This document shows, in pieces, positions 31,679-46,600 of a DNA stretch of 64,000 nt; the first letter of the stretch is position 1; each line of letters starts with the position of its first letter. This stretch comes from Plumapathes pennacea (Eukaryota > Cnidaria > Anthozoa > Antipatharia > Myriopathidae), in contig OZ038465.1 in assembly GCA_964036295.1 (NCBI GenBank), positions 16,040,167-16,104,166 on the forward strand, in the 5' to 3' direction. The translations under genes and the position numbers were made by a program. The notes under the pieces are model-generated. The model was not told the origin of the DNA. It saw only the letters and a program-made list of their open reading frames with translations, and did no database searches.

Positions 31679-33058
31679 TCAAGTGGTTGAGTTCAGAGTA
31701 ATGAAACTCAGAAGACGGACGAGAAAAGTGTTATTTTTGAATGTCCTCTAGTAGCCCTGATTTTAGTCTGAGGCGATTTGATTTGATTTGGGCTCGACAC
31801 GTCTGAAAGTCAGTTTGCTTACGCATTATATCGGTAGCCCGCTTGAACTGTTGAGACGGAGCCATTCATATTTCCTTGCATTTTGAGGTCAGGTCAGATT
31901 AAAAGCCGAGGTACTACCTGTTGTCGTGTGAAATCAAAGCGTTTGATTCAGTGAAGTTCACATTGATTGTATTATTTTGTGAGAAATTGTCATATTTTAA
32001 TTGTCATCGAAATGCTCAGAGTGAAACGCCACTGATCGATTTATAGTCTTGAGTCTTGAGTCACACAGTATTTTTCGAGGTCGTTGTACAAGAAAAAAAT
32101 GATATGAAACTTCGAATGACATCTTCAATATCTGAACCACAAAAATTCCCTGAGCCGAGCGGTATTGAGCAAGCGCGGATGCACAGCCAATAGTAGGGCC
32201 TGTTTGCGGTCTATAGCATATGTCGGTAATCTGATTAGCTCAGAAGACTTTTTTACTGAAAGCTAAGTGTGTGGTCTGGTGGAGACTTAAATCTACCAGA
32301 TACAGACGCCGATAAATTCAAGTTGGTAAAGAAAAACCGCGTCGGTTTCACGATGAAGAATCTATGTCTGTTGCATATAGAGTTGGCTTAGAGTATTTAT
32401 TACCCTGCTATAAAGTTAGCACTCTGTTAGTCTTTCCTTTCATCACACATATAAACTGCCAAGACCGTTAAGAGGATGATTTATGGCTTACGCACGAGTC
32501 AGTCAGTCAATAGCAGCGCACTGAGACACAAATCTCACGATTGCTATCGCAAAAGTTCATCAAAATTCAATTAACAATCCTATCTGGGTTCCTCATCCAT
32601 CCCAGATCTATTTACTCTGGTTTTACTTCGCGGATGAAAGGCCGACAGTACATTGATTCTGTCAAGAAGCTTCAGGAAGACAAATTCCAGCAACACCGCC
32701 ATTTTGTTTATCCAACAGATAAGAGGTTTGAGTGCAAATAATCAAGAGACGCCTGTAGTGTTGAGCAAAGTAACAAAACACCCAAGGTTGGGGACTTGTG
32801 GAGTGATGGCTTTGACGTCGGCCTGCTCTGATATCTACAGTAATTGCTTCAAATGTAATCAGATAATGAGGCAGTTGACGTGATAGCTTGTTAGAAGAGA
32901 GTTGTTCTCTTTTCGCCGCAGGCTGCTGTTTTATCTCTCCTATAACGACCCGGGCAAACCGTGCAATGTAATCACACCCCCTGTCGGATGCACATTTCTT
33001 CATAAAGCACCGGGTCTCTGTTCAAGAGTATTCCAAACGCTGAAGGGAGGCCAGAAGT

Positions 33059-35966
33059 ATGAGTTTAGGCAGTCGAGAGTTTCCTAATCCAATACCGTCG
33101 GATCCTATGCACATTGCGCATGCACCGGAAGACGGCATTTTGCAAGGGAGTTTGGAAAGTCAGAGCGTAAACTTCTACCCGATTCTCGTCGATGGCGACT
33201 TCAGCGAAGTTCATTCGGACTCGGACATAGAAATATACGAAACTATAGGTCAGTGGATCTAAGGGCCTTGCCCGGCGGCGACGCAGCGACCAGCGACGCA
33301 TTTTAAGCCGACGTTTTGTTCTTGCTTTGTTGTAGAGATTCCTATCCTTCCAAAGAGGCGTCGAAGCAGGACAAACTTTGATGCATGGCAGCTCGAACAG
33401 CTGGAGAAAGTCTTCCGACGAGCGCAGTACCCGGACGTGTTTACCAGAGAAGGCCTTGCATTGAAGCTGAAGCTCGCGGAATCAAGAGTTCAGGTATTTA
33501 AAAAGGCCTGTTTTCACGCAATGAGCTCGTTTATGTGCACTTTGTTGATCTCTTAGGCCTCTCTCTTTCGCCCACTTGATGTGCCTTATTCCGTGGTGCT
33601 ACCTTTAGCCCGAGCCTTTGAGCCAAACATGGCCACAGTCTAGGCGTGAAGTTATAACTTCGAGTATCTAAACTCCGTCCGACGAAGTTCAGCTTTCTTT
33701 GTTGCTAAAGCCGTGTAGAAAACCCACTCGTTTTGGTCCGACCGCTTAACGCAAGGAACATCGTGCGTTTAATTCATGGTCTGCAGAGTTAGAAAAGAAC
33801 GCGCTAGTGAGCTAAGTTGGTCTGGCGAGATCAAGCTAAGATCCTTGTCACATAAAAGGGCACATTAAGGTCGTTTAGAAGCCATTTTAGCTTCAGTTAA
33901 CCAAAGTCTCGGCAGAAGGTAACGCCGCCGGCGCTGAAAGGCTTTTTTTCACACCCGCCGCTCTCGAGCGTTCTAATTAAATTCCGCTCTTGAGGTGTTC
34001 GGCGCCATTCTTGTCATTAAAGGATTAGCTAAGGCCCTACTTTTCTTCACTTCTTGTTAAGCAAATTCTTGGTCCCATTGAATTGCACAAGTGTTTCCGT
34101 TCTGTGGGTTATTTATCGTCAAAGTATCGATCAGCCTGGGAGATCTGTTAGAGACCTCAGGTATTATGCTCACACCAGATGAAACACAGTTTTCCCAGTC
34201 GCCACAATTTGGCGACGGCAAGACGCGGGTGGTTTCCGTTCAGTGCAAACATTTCTTACTGTGAGCTGGCATTTGTTTTCTTCCCTGTCTTCCGCCTTCG
34301 ATACAGGATATTTCAATTTCTTTTTAAAAGGCTTTTGACCACGAAATGTCTGTTCTGCCGAGGAGCAGCTCTTTCCAGCTGTTTTCATACAAACGTTGCG
34401 GGCTTCTTTAATTTTTAAAAGTAGAAAAGCTAATTACTGGTATACCAAAAGCAAAGAGAATTTTGAAGTACCTCCACTTGAAATTGCTACCAACTCATAA
34501 ACAGAAACAGCAAGCTTGCATGATCTCCCACAGACTACCAATGCACATTTGACGAAAAAGGCCGCCGCCTTTCAATTTTCTCCCAGCATCGCTGGTTTTC
34601 TTTCTTTGTTCAAGTCTTCTGATATGATTGCCCAAGATTTGCCGCTATTATAGTTCTTTTTCGTGTCGTGTATAAAATTTGTGTTCACCACAAATTTTGC
34701 ACATTCCTGTACATCCTCTGTTTACGTTCCACTTCTGTTTTTAGTGATTTCGTGTCAGATCTTGTTCAAGTTTGATGTATCACTTTCTAATGTTATCTAC
34801 TGCGAACAACATCCGACATGAAGAATATAAGTCAGTCTCGCCTAAACGTTTCTTTCCACTTTAAGCACTGTTTTTCTTTAAGATTTCGTGACAGAGAAAT
34901 CATAAAACTAAACAGAACTATTTTTCCTCCCGTGTTTTTAACTGCGTTTCCTGTTCAAAAGCCAGCTCACCCCACGAAAAACACTGAATACGCCTCCAGT
35001 GGAAATAAAAACTACGACATACCATCAGTCAGCCACACGGTACACGCATCACCAACACATTTTTCATTGCAAACAATGAAAGCTGCTGCCACAGTTTAAT
35101 AGAACCTCTAGCTGTTTATCACTCTGGTGAAATAATACGTGAGTTATAGAAAACTCAATTTAATTCTGTTGCATGGGCGCGCGCTCAGCAGTCAAAACAG
35201 TCTGTTAGCTTAGATGAGTGGATGCGACGAATGCGCAAATAGACACTCTACAGTCTTGCACTCTGTTTTATTACAGGTTTGGTTTCAAAACAGAAGAGCG
35301 AAACAGCGCCGCGAGGAGAAGACGAAAGCTCGACCGGGAAGGCGAGAAAAACGCGAAGTTAGCAAGGTCAATTTGAGCGCAGAAAATTTGACCTTGAGCA
35401 GTACAGCTGGAAATAGCAACAAAGGTGAAGCGACCAGGAAAGAGGCGGCCCCGCAGGTTTTGCCATCAAGCTCCAAGCCGCCTTTTACTATCGAGAATAT
35501 TTTAGCGAGAGACAACCGGACACCAAGAAAGAGACCGGACGAGAACGGTTCAAACCCGCAGGGAAACCACACCTTTAGCATGGAGAATTTCCTGAAGAAA
35601 ACTACAGCGCGCCCTCCATTAACTGAAGATTTTCGCGCTGCGAATTTGCCACATTTTGAGCCCGTTTATCCCACGAATGATAAACGAAAAAACAATTTTC
35701 TGGCCGGGAAAGGTAGTTTCTTGGTTACAGAAAACAGCCGAAAAGATGCTATTGTAGTGCCTGCATTTTACCGTTTTCCAGAGCAAATGTTGTCGGAGCC
35801 TCATTATACAATGACCCAAGTGAATAATAGTTACGCAACACTTACCTCAACGCTGTGCCCAGCTAACCCAGAAATGTTCCAGACTTTCAGAACGTCGAGC
35901 ATTTTACATCTAAGGACAAAAGCAGATGAACACGTTCGACAACTGCAAAATTATTTTGCAAGATAA
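33059..35966 (+). CDS. Paired-class homeobox gene 1 (Uncx-like homeodomain, two eh1-like motifs)
   Basis: Three exons: 33059-33248, 33336-33493, 35277-35966; phases 1 and 0; 345 aa. Homeodomain at residues 71-130, with R5, [16 protein letters not shown] (5-20), [22 protein letters not shown], then WFQNRRAK. Residue 50 is Gln and the intron falls exactly between homeodomain 46 and 47, the classic paired-class position. No paired domain is present. Helix 1 closely resembles Uncx/unc-4 (RTNFxxWQLEELEKAF), but the tail KQRREEK differs from its KWRKKE. Two eh1-like Groucho-binding motifs follow, FTIENIL (186-192) and FSMENFL (216-222), suggesting a repressor. The start is the first Met in exon 1. 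Exact subfamily unresolved. Confidence 0.88.
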
Positions 35967-36049
35967 AATCCACTACAAACTTCATTTTTTTGTTACGTTG
36001 TGTTATGTAGGTTTGACAGAGACAGTTATGTTCTTTCCCGCTTTTAGCT

Positions 36050-36097
36050 AATAAAGCTGCAAGCATTAGGTTTGGAGGGATATTTTAGTTCAATAAA
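36050..36097 (+). terminator. Poly(A) signals of homeobox gene 1
   Basis: AATAAA at 36050-36055 and 36092-36097, 84 and 126 bp after the stop codon; a third copy at 36242-36247. Confidence 0.6.
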
Positions 36098-39000
36098 ATG
36101 AGAAATGTCTAGTGATGGACATTTTGATGAATTCTTGACCAACAAAGTGAGGCAAATATTCTATGTGAAAAATTCATCGTTTCAAATATTATTCACATTG
36201 CACGTGATATTTGTTTTACAGTTTGCACTCCTGTGAGAACAAATAAAGAAATCCTGAAGAAATGGCTGAAATGTTTATTAACCTTGGCGCGCGCCAGTTC
36301 GGAGTACGATGATAATATTCCTTCACAAGATACACTCGGACGATACGATTTTTCAACCGCACATAAAGTAAGGTATTACTGATCGCTTCGCGTAGTTCAC
36401 CGGTCGAACTTTATCCAACTCTTTCAACACCGAAGACAAATTTGCCAAAGACAACACCCAATTTCTGCTGTCAAATAAAAAAATTAAAAGGTGTCGCACT
36501 TTATGTATTATTTCTCCCAATATTTATTGTCAAGTGTTAGTGTCAATTTATTTGTTGTTGTTTCTTTGTTGCTGTTTTGTATTTTTAGACAAAAGACACG
36601 GCATGGCCCAGTGAAACAAAAGTTGAAAGGGAGATATATACAATCGGTTTGCGTTGCGGCTTATCTCTATTGCCAGGCCCTAAACAGACATGCGACTTAA
36701 TGGCTGTATGGACTGTATGATAAATCGAAAGCTTTCGTGACATTGATAACAAGGACTCTACTCTAATTCGCATAAAACATGTGTTGCCGTCTTGTCAGCA
36801 TTGTCTTCTTTAGTTGTTGTCCCATTTTTAACGCCTTTTCCCTATACATTTCCCACTTGTACATGTAAACCCGTGGGGCTACGAACGGGGTACAAAAGAG
36901 AAACACTAGTTTCGACTTCACATCAGTAAACCGCCTTTACTCTTTGATATATTAAATATTCTAATTTCTGTAAATCTATAAAACTGTAACATGTGTAAAT
37001 CAGTTTAGAGGGTAATGATGATTGCCCCAAATCTTTTCTCCTGATATGCATAAAGACTTAGCACCGAAGCTCAAACTCGTGTGAAATAACTCGGTGTACA
37101 ACTGAATGAATACTGAGAGCCGCAAATCTCAGTCTCCAGAGTTTACCGAAGGTGTTTGCAGCAAGCTTGAGCTGAAAGCCTGAGTTGTCCATAATCAATT
37201 AGCATACCAGTGGATTACATTAGTTTATCCGTCCTAAAGAGGCCATCTATACCTCTAATCCATGCCTCGATCCATCATTCAGTATAATCACTAATAACAC
37301 AGCACTTGATTTTCCAGCTGTCGATAATAATTCTCACCCCACCCTACCGGCTGTTATCTTTCACCGACAAGACAGCGACTGCATGACCTCTATAGAGGTC
37401 TCAAAATGAGCGTTGTTTACTTTTAAATAGGACGCCATAATGGCTACCGTCGCGGTACGTGAAGAACAAAACACATGACCCCACGACTCTTAGCCTGCAT
37501 TGTCAGTCGTCTCCTCGTCGCTCAGCCTTCAGGCTACATGACCCTTTATGCTGGTCTCTGCATGTACGCTGTATTTATGGCTTCGCCTATCTATGTGCGT
37601 CTCTTTTATATATTTCTTTGCATGTCTCTATTTTCGTCTTGTATCTGTGCACGTCCTTTCTCTCTTTCACAAATGGTGTCTCTCCCACGGAATATCATTA
37701 TAGAAATGAATCTGTCAGGCCAAGATTTTCTAAAGGCACTATCTCGCATGCCTTATCCCTGAAATCAGTACCTGCAGTACATTTAGTACAATCATTTGAA
37801 ACGCAATTCCATTTCACTCGAGAATCTCTCAGCTGGTCGAACAACAACAGCTGCGAACTTCGCAAGCCTCCGGCTAATATCGCTACAGGCTAGAATGAAC
37901 CGATAAACCGCGAAAGCATTTAATATTAAGCCACTAAACTTCCGAGCAGGTGCCATATTGGTTGTACGCGGTTGGTTGACTTCAAAACATTAGCATTGTT
38001 CTGAACTATTGGTAGTGCCATTCCTTTGTTAAGCAAAAAATACCTGCACCTCACCCTGAATTAACACAATTGTCAATCATTTTGTTATCGTGGCCCTGTA
38101 GGCAAACATCACGTACTACGAGCCTCTGTGAAACGAATTCTAAACCGCAAAACGTGCTGACAGTGCATGGCATACTGGTGTATCTTTTTATCACCAACAC
38201 GTTTATCTTTTACAGAAACACAGTTGTCTTTTGCAGCGGAAAATTACTTTACATACATCCACTAAAATCATGAAGTTCATTTTGCACAGCTGTTAAAAAC
38301 GAGACATTTAAATGTCTGCACGGGTCGATGAATGTTCACTATCGTGAATTAAATGACGCGCAATTCAGGCAATCTTCAGTGGAACAAAATTTCCGCATAG
38401 AAGTCGACTACACCTCAAAGGCCCAACCCTCGATCGTGTGATAGAAGTTATCAACAAAAGCATTTTTTCAGCACAAGGCTCTGTGAACTTGCAATTTGTT
38501 ATTAGCCGGTAGACGATTATAGAGAACGAGCCGACGACGAGACAACTGAAATATGACTTTACAGAGGATGGGTGACTATTGCAACTGAACTAAAGGGAAG
38601 AAACAGGCAACAAAAGATAAACTGTGGAGTTTCGCATTAAAAGTTGAATATAGCGACCGTCCAACGCATAAATCAATGCACATTCGTCATATGTTTCTGC
38701 CTGAAACTGCTTGGCAAAGGAACTCCCCTTTTCCAGAAGAAATTAATTTAGAAGGTGAAAGATTAGTTGTACTTCATTCTCCATATGGTGTTTTTCCAGC
38801 GATGTTTTTAACAGGTTGTACTGACCTGCTGAAGCCCATCCAGACCTGCAGACTATAGATGGATCCGTTTTCTACTGTGTACTTGCTATATATTGTGATC
38901 CTTTGAATGGAAACGATTTTCACCTACACAAAGCTTTTGTGTTACTCAGTTTGAAGCTAAGATTTTTTGTTGTTTTCAAACAGGAACGGTATGATACTAA

Positions 39001-42000
39001 AATATACATAAACAACCGGTTCTAAGGTTTGCTGCTTTGGGTACTGTGCACTGATAAATAAACCACAGCGCTCTTCTTTTGAATTGTATCGGCAGTTTGA
39101 TACTAACGTATTTCCGCGCTCCATAAATGTCTCTTTTCTTAAAACCAACAACACGACAGCTTTAACCACATAGTGGTGCAAAGCCAGTGTATTCGTTATT
39201 CACGTAGTTTCAATACAAAAACTTCCCCTGCTGATAAAACGTATTACTAAATTCTCACCATTTTCCGATGATAATTGCTACCGTGAACTTACTGTGCACG
39301 AATGATAAAAATGAAAACTGCATGCTTGAGATCATTTATTTGTTCATCATTTTCATCACTGTGCGGATAAGACCGCTGTGAAATCCTCATATAAATAAAC
39401 TTTTTCAGTCGTAGATCAGTGAAAACCTCTGGCACGACAGTGGATATCATTTGTCGATGACAGGTTTTCAGGTTTTCAAACTTCTATTCACAGTATGCTC
39501 GTAATATGCTCCGCGTAACTCTATTCGTTCATAATCGCATTACGGACAAAATGAGAACCTTTCAACCCCCAAGTCTTTTGAGTAAACGGATCAGTTCTTC
39601 TTAATCGGATTAGGGTCAGTCCGGCTATTTTCGTAACAAATGAATCTAATGCTTTTTTGATTAAAAGTATCCAACAACAAATTTGATAGCTAAGGGTCAC
39701 ATTTTTCATCACAGCGCAACTCCAGAGTGGTTCATGATTTTGGCACTGATTTTTGAACAGACTCACGAAATGTAGCTGACCAGAACGTCAACATTTGGCA
39801 TTAGTAAAGAGCACCCCTGTAGTTCACTGACACTTTTCCTTACTGAGTCAAGAGGATCATTTAGAAAAAATCATTTGGAAAACCTTGGAAAACCTTGCAA
39901 ATTTGTAAAGTCCTGGGCAATGCTTTGGCCTGAGTAAAAATGGAGGGCTCGGGTATTTCTCTGTTGGTTTTTAATGATACAGTTTGCTAATCCGTCTAAA
40001 AGGATCATAAGGAAACGATGTCGCAACTAAACTTGACCTTGAGCACTTTATACCTTTACTGAATATCAAATACGTTTTTACTCTGAATTGATAAGTGTCG
40101 TGAAGTGTAGGTCGTTGTGTTCAAGTTCAATCAACATACTATTGGTTAATTATCACTTGAGTCACAAATGAAAGCGGATTAAAGGGCTGCCTGCTGGTTC
40201 ATTTCCAGTTTATCTGACGATAGATGCTCGAAATGCAAATCTAAAAATTGACATGTTGATGGAAGATTTTCAAAGCACCCAGCAAGGTCGAAACAAGGAC
40301 ACAGCACAAACGGAAAAAGCTGCCATTGTAGGGCTATAAGCAAACAAACAAACTGGTGCAGACAGAACTGTGAGACACAAAATAATATGTAGAGAAACTA
40401 GTCGCCAAGGGTAATTGACAGAAAGGTAAAGAGATCAAAACAAAACAAGCGTGGACAGTTTAAATCGTCTGTTGTCAGAAATTTGTTTAGAAATTTTAGT
40501 TATTTAGAAACGGTCAAAAAAAAAAAAAAAAAAAAAAAAAAAGGCCTTTATGACCCATTTCACGGACCTGACCAGTGCCGAAAACAAACTCATGGTCGAC
40601 ATTTTGTCTCGCTCCTGATTGGCCCATAGTAAAGATTTCTTCTCTGATTGGTCGCTCAAAAATTACGTATTTACGAATAAACTGATAGGCGGTGTTCGAT
40701 AGTCAGATGATCCGGTCGACATTCCAATCAGTGCTTTTCCCCCCGATTCTACGCGAAAAAAGTTTTTTTTTTTCAAAAGTAAATAACCGTGACGGATCGG
40801 AATGTGGTCTTCCTTGATTGTACGTTGAGAAGCTGCCCTATAAACGTTTGACCCTGAATAACAAATGAGAGCCACCTTATTCAACTTGAAAGTGCCAACT
40901 TTGTCATGAGAATGAAAAATAGAAAAATATCGCTATTTCACGTTTCCAACTTGAAGAAACACTTGAACCGTATAAAATCTACCGTTTAATACGACGCAGT
41001 GCACAAACAAATTTAGTAGCGGCTTGAATGTACAAAACGGCTCATTTTAGCAGTGGATTACGTATGAAACATTCACTTATCCAAACACTTTATGTCACAC
41101 ATCAGGAACTTTCGACATTTCCCTATGCAAAATTAAGTTCTCAGTAACAAAGATCGTGATATTTTTTGTGAAGCGAACGAGAAAAAAAAATTACTTTCTG
41201 CCCAAGGAAAGAAACATCTGCCTGTTGTTCCATTCAAATCTCGTCTCGACAATTACACCAACACCTCACCAGTGAATGAAGGGGCAGAACGTTTACACAG
41301 CAAAGGCCCCGCAAGTGCAGTATGTGTTAGTTAATATATTTTTTAGCTTGTCCGTATGTATACACAGCTGACTTGCTATTTCTGACTAAATCAGATGATA
41401 TTGTCAGTGGAAATTAGCTGGGGGCTTTCTTATGCGGGTCTGCTATTCATTTTTTTATCCATTACTGAAACTGTGAATTCCTAACTACGTCGCTTCAGTA
41501 CTTATACACTGACCAACTTTCTTCAATGCGAAATAGAGCCTTGACGCGCGTAAAGAGCTCACAGAGCTCTTTACTGGATTAATTTATCTTCTAATCATAC
41601 AGTTCCTCTTCGTCTAGATTCTTTTTGGCGTACTTGTCACTGGAACAACTAAACGGGCCTGATCCCAACGACATTCACAAAATCTTCGGTCGCATTTTCA
41701 AGGTTTTCTCGCTAACTGAAGACATATCATCTAAGTGTTTAGTTTAGGGCTAACTGTCGCGGTCAAAACTGAGGCTTTAGCAGCTTTGTCAGTTGGAGAG
41801 AGATACCAAAAAAAAAAAAAAGAAAAAAAAAAGAGGAGGAGCTTTAACGATCAAAAAACGGGAAGATTAACATGAAGTCATTCCGAAAATAAATCATTAT
41901 CAACAGAGATTCGAGGGGCGAATTCGATGAATCACACATCAGTACCCTGATGCAGCAGAAAAATAGCGGTAATTGAACAAGAAAACAAGACCACGAGTTT

Positions 42001-43516
42001 AAATAAAAGATATAATTACTTAAGCTATCTTACGAGCTTCCCAGTTAAGTTTCTTCATCCCAATACCTGACAGCAAAATTCGGTTGGGTCGTCATTTCTT
42101 CTTTTTTTTTTGCGCGGAAATGAGAAGTTAATAACTAAGCTTTAACGGTTAATAGAGCATTTTGTTCGGTGTAAAACGTAACTACACCACCCCCCGCGCC
42201 AAGCTCATGATTACAATGTCTTTGTGAACTATTTATTTTTAGTTTAAACGAGTTAATTGCTCGTGAAGAAAGAACACAGTCCGGCCCTCCAAGTGTATCA
42301 AAACATTTATTGAAACGAAACGCTCTTGGAAGTGATGGGTGTTTTACTCAATATACTTTCCCACAATAGAATCTGTCGATACGGTTAAACTGGGTGCATC
42401 TTTTTCCTGCAAGTCACTTGCACTGGGGTCACGCGTTTCGGAAAACAATACCCCTAGGCATTGTTATCGCAACTATTGCGAAATGAAGAAGCACGGCCAG
42501 TTATTACACTTCATTTCTGCCTGTTTTCAGCGGGATACGCCCAGACGAAAACCGTAAAAAAGGTACTGATTTCACCGCGATAACAGGTCTTTTGCCTTTT
42601 TCCGCCGCGCGGTAAACATGGAACAACCATCACGCCATCGCTTTGTAGTTCAAAGCTTTTGTCATGTGTCATTTACTTTCTTCAATACAGACACGAGTCA
42701 AAGAAAGCATCAAATAATACGACCAAAGTTTGTTTTAGGATTTAGCACCGAACCGCACGGCGTCGGCGGACAAACGCGTACATTCTACGAGCAACAGAAT
42801 GCGCAAATGGCCTAATATTTTTATTCCTACACTGCTAATTAAGGATTTGGTCGAGCTGAGCCTGTCCAAGCCCTAACAATTTTTGACTACACACGTGGAG
42901 GCAATTTAATGAGTTAAACAAAAGAGAATTGGCCTGTCGAGAAAGGTGTTGGCTTTAAGATACTGATCATGACCCAAGTCATCGAAAATCGCAATCATAT
43001 TGAGAGTTAAAGGTGAATGAAGCACCAGCTGAATGAACAACTATTGTTCAATGTTGCTAGGCCGAAGTGTGAAAAGCGTACCTCACAAGCTGTTGGGCGA
43101 GAAACTCGGCGATTTAGCATCTGATTTACATGTGTATAGCATTGCGGATTAAATGGAAGGAAAATGGCGTATTTTAATACGTAAAAAAATACTTAAAAAA
43201 ACGAAAGTTCGTCAACAAAGCCTTTCATGAATTTAAAACTTTTACGTTTTCGTTCTTCAAAGCGTATTTGTGACTGTTTAGCCGCTTGTTGCTCTCTTTT
43301 TTTAAAAACTAGAAAAAAAGGGGAGGGGGGGAAGGCAATGAAATTGTGCACCAGACGGTGAATCCTTGGTACTCAGATCCATGGTACTGGGCGAAACAGG
43401 TTGTTAGAATAACACTTACAGAATTGACTCGTCGCTTTTGTTCAGAGCAAATAAACAAAGCAACTTGATTGATTTATTGAAACAGCAAAGCGCCGTATTG
43501 GTTCGCTGCCCTTAGG

Positions 43517-43548
43517 CCAATTGCTGGTGCACAGCCACCATACAAAAG
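43517..43548 (+). promoter_or_regulatory. CCAAT and TATA-like elements of homeobox gene 2
   Basis: CCAAT at 43517-43521 and a TACAAAAG TATA-like box at 43541-43548 lie about 100 bp before the start codon at 43644, placing transcription start near 43570. The boxes are short, so support is modest. Confidence 0.4.
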
Positions 43549-43643
43549 GCCGGACAGCTCCTCAAACTTTGAATCAGTATTTACGGCACGTCCACGACGA
43601 AGTCATATTTGAGGTGGTAGAGAGACACACTGCATAGAGCAAG

Positions 43644-46600
43644 ATGGACATGGATTTTCTACGGCATAGTTATCTGTATCACCCCGCTCTACATCCTAGT
43701 TATGGACTACCTATGCAGTTCAGACATCCTGCTTACCAAATGCTGCCGTCCGCGAGGTGCACGTGCGAGTGCTACTGCATGGGAAGCCAAAGATCCAGAA
43801 GCGCCATGGAGAAGGGAGCGGCTCCAGGACTGGATCTTTCAGATGGAGACGACAAACATCTGGAGGCAAGGGAAAGCGGTAAGTGTAAGATTTGGTTTTT
43901 AGCATGGGGCTTAGCTTGTCCATCTCTTATATGCGAAAGTCATGCAGACGTGGAGAAAAACCGAAAGTTGGAAAAGAGCAACAAAGTATGAGCCTTCAAA
44001 AGAAATCAGCTCCGCTTTTTCCAAATCTCTTGATCAACTTTTAAAATGCTATAAACACAAATATATGAAATCACGTTTTCTAAGGTATTTTCAATTTTTC
44101 GGACGGAAAACACAAACATTCATGTCCATGTGTTTTTGATTGCAAAAGAATGGGCCTATAAGGGTCTTTCTTTGTACTGAAAGAGAAGAATAATTTACTT
44201 TCCATTTGTTAATAGGAGATAACTCTATTCGAAATAGAGCTTTCGCGTATTGCTTTCAATAACTCTTCTGAGGACTATTCGAGAAAGAAGAAGTTGAAAG
44301 TTTGTGGCTGAACCAAATCTAAAAGCTGTTGAGACCGAAATCTAAGGTGTGTTTCTGCAATATCGGAAAATCTAAAAATTTCTGTGAACATATTGCTTCT
44401 TTTAGTAAATTCGTTACGGTTCCTATGTCCTGTGCCCCGAAGAAAACTGATTAAAAAATGAAGTTAAAACAACGGAATAACTGTATAGCGACTACGGAAG
44501 TTAACAGTCAACTGCACACACAGTTTGTACCACAAACCTAAACTTCAAACTCAAACTATAGCGACTAATAAGCCTCTACTGTGCCTCACTTTGTCGCAAT
44601 AATGAATTTCTAATTATGAATAAACAGTGATCCTTTTCCTCACCTTAAATGGATATTAAAAGTATTAACAAACCGGGCTAAATTACTTCTTTTGATTTCG
44701 AAGTTGGAATACTCTGTTTCACTTTTGCCAAACGTTTTTCGCCCAAATTCACTCAAGTTTCTAGAGGTTCTCCTGTTGTACAGTTCAGTAAAAGATAGTC
44801 AGTTATTGGAGTCAAAGCCAGTTTAATTAGAAGCACAATCTCCAATCAGTGCAATCAGTTCAAAGTGTGGTCTGATTCATAAGATCAACCTCACGGCAAA
44901 CTAATATATGACGGTATTATTAGAAACGTCAGTTATTTTACTCAATATATTCTCACAGCACACAAACTGCCATTCTTTCCTAATTTCCCTCTGACAAAGT
45001 TTTTCTCTAATTGATTTAGAAATCTGTACGGTATAACAGAGCACACACAGCTTACAGGTGGTTGGCTATAGTCAAAACCTTAAACCACTGCATGATAGCA
45101 ACTAATTTCATTGTATCCCTATAAGTATAGCCTTGAATCTAAATGTCTCTCTTTTTGGATAAACAGTTTTAAAATAGCGTTTTCTTTTACAAGAAACGTG
45201 CGACTTTTCATAGGAATTTAGATTTTAAACAATCGCTAAATCTTTCGCCCTGAATAATCAACCAAACTTTGACGACGCTTGTACAATATAAAACTAAGCA
45301 CAAAAACAGAACTTCTATCAATGACTTCAAGTGACGAAGATTGAACATGCACTTGCAATATGTGTGACAAATTCCTCCCAAGTATTTTGAATTTAACTTG
45401 ATGAGTAAAACTATGAAATGAAGTTTAACCTAGAATCGAAAACAGCTCTTATGCACAGACAAAGTAATTCAGTTCTACCAATTAATTGCTGGTAAATGTC
45501 TCGTTATTTTTGGTGAAGGGATATAGTTAATCTTCATGGACAACATAAGCTTTTCTACAGCAAGACTTATGAATAGAGGAGGTATTAAAGAAGGCATTGC
45601 AAATATATCAATCGACGTCGCAACTGCAAAAAAGAAAAGGAAAAAGGAAAAGGAAAAGAAAAAGAAAAGTAAGAAAAAAGAAGAAAAACGGTAATTGTTT
45701 TGAGACACAAGCGCCGGACAATTCTTGTGGCGTGAAAACAAGCCATTGCCGACAAAATGTAAATACAGCGGTTTTGGTACGCCTATCGGGGAAAGTCTCC
45801 GCATTCAACAACGTAAAAGCCCTGAATTCTATGCTAGTAAAATTTGTACTACCTGTTTTGATGAAAGTTGAAAGGGCTACCTGGCATAAACAACACAACA
45901 TTTGATGGAGCAAATAATCGAAGTGAATACCAATGTAAAATCAAACTGAGACTGATCGACGAAATAATTGACTAGCTCCTAATAAACAGGGAGGCCTAAA
46001 ACTCGTTGCAGTGAAACATTTTGCTAATATACAGTGAAAACTAAAATATGTGAAATGTATACTTTAGGTTTTCAAAAATGCGTATAGCGGCATCATCTAT
46101 CTTGCAAGTTATACTATTGAATTAGCATGGCATCGTTTGGTTTCTGTCACAAAAGGCCAGGATATACACGTTTATAAAATAATACCGTCCGTTATTTTTC
46201 GCGGACTAATTTTAATTGCAATCATTAAACCACCTACTATAGCTTTCAATTGTCATAGCCTCTGATGAATTGAAGACAATAATTATGAACCATTCACAAC
46301 TCCGTGGGTATCTGGCTAAATTAGAAGGCACTGAAATTAGAAGACAGTCTTACTATGCTACTTTAATAAAAGAACAAAGGCGCCCGCTCTTGTTCAGGGA
46401 TTCTCGTTTGCTGTGTAGATTCTGTCATGTTTCGCGACAGACAACGAGCAGTTTCCTGTTTTAACACCTTGCAAAGACGATATACACTAGGCGCAGATGC
46501 GCGGGAGTTCTATTTGCCTTCTGTCTTACTATGTAAACCCTTAGTTGACTTAAGAGGACATATTCATGTTTTCAAATTCAAACTCAGCCACGTGCGATGA

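Larger units (their letters stand above)
35967..43643. other. 7.7-kb non-coding interval between the two homeobox genes
   Basis: No coding exon could be supported on either strand; open frames here are short, lack family resemblance and do not join. The interval is AT-rich, has few recognisable repeats compared with flanking regions (poly(A) run 40510-40541, A-rich tract 41808-41832) and contains homeodomain-type sites such as TAATCAATTA (37192-37201) and CTAATTAAG (near 42834). It is a reasonable place for cis-regulatory elements of the pair, but that is inference. Confidence 0.5.
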
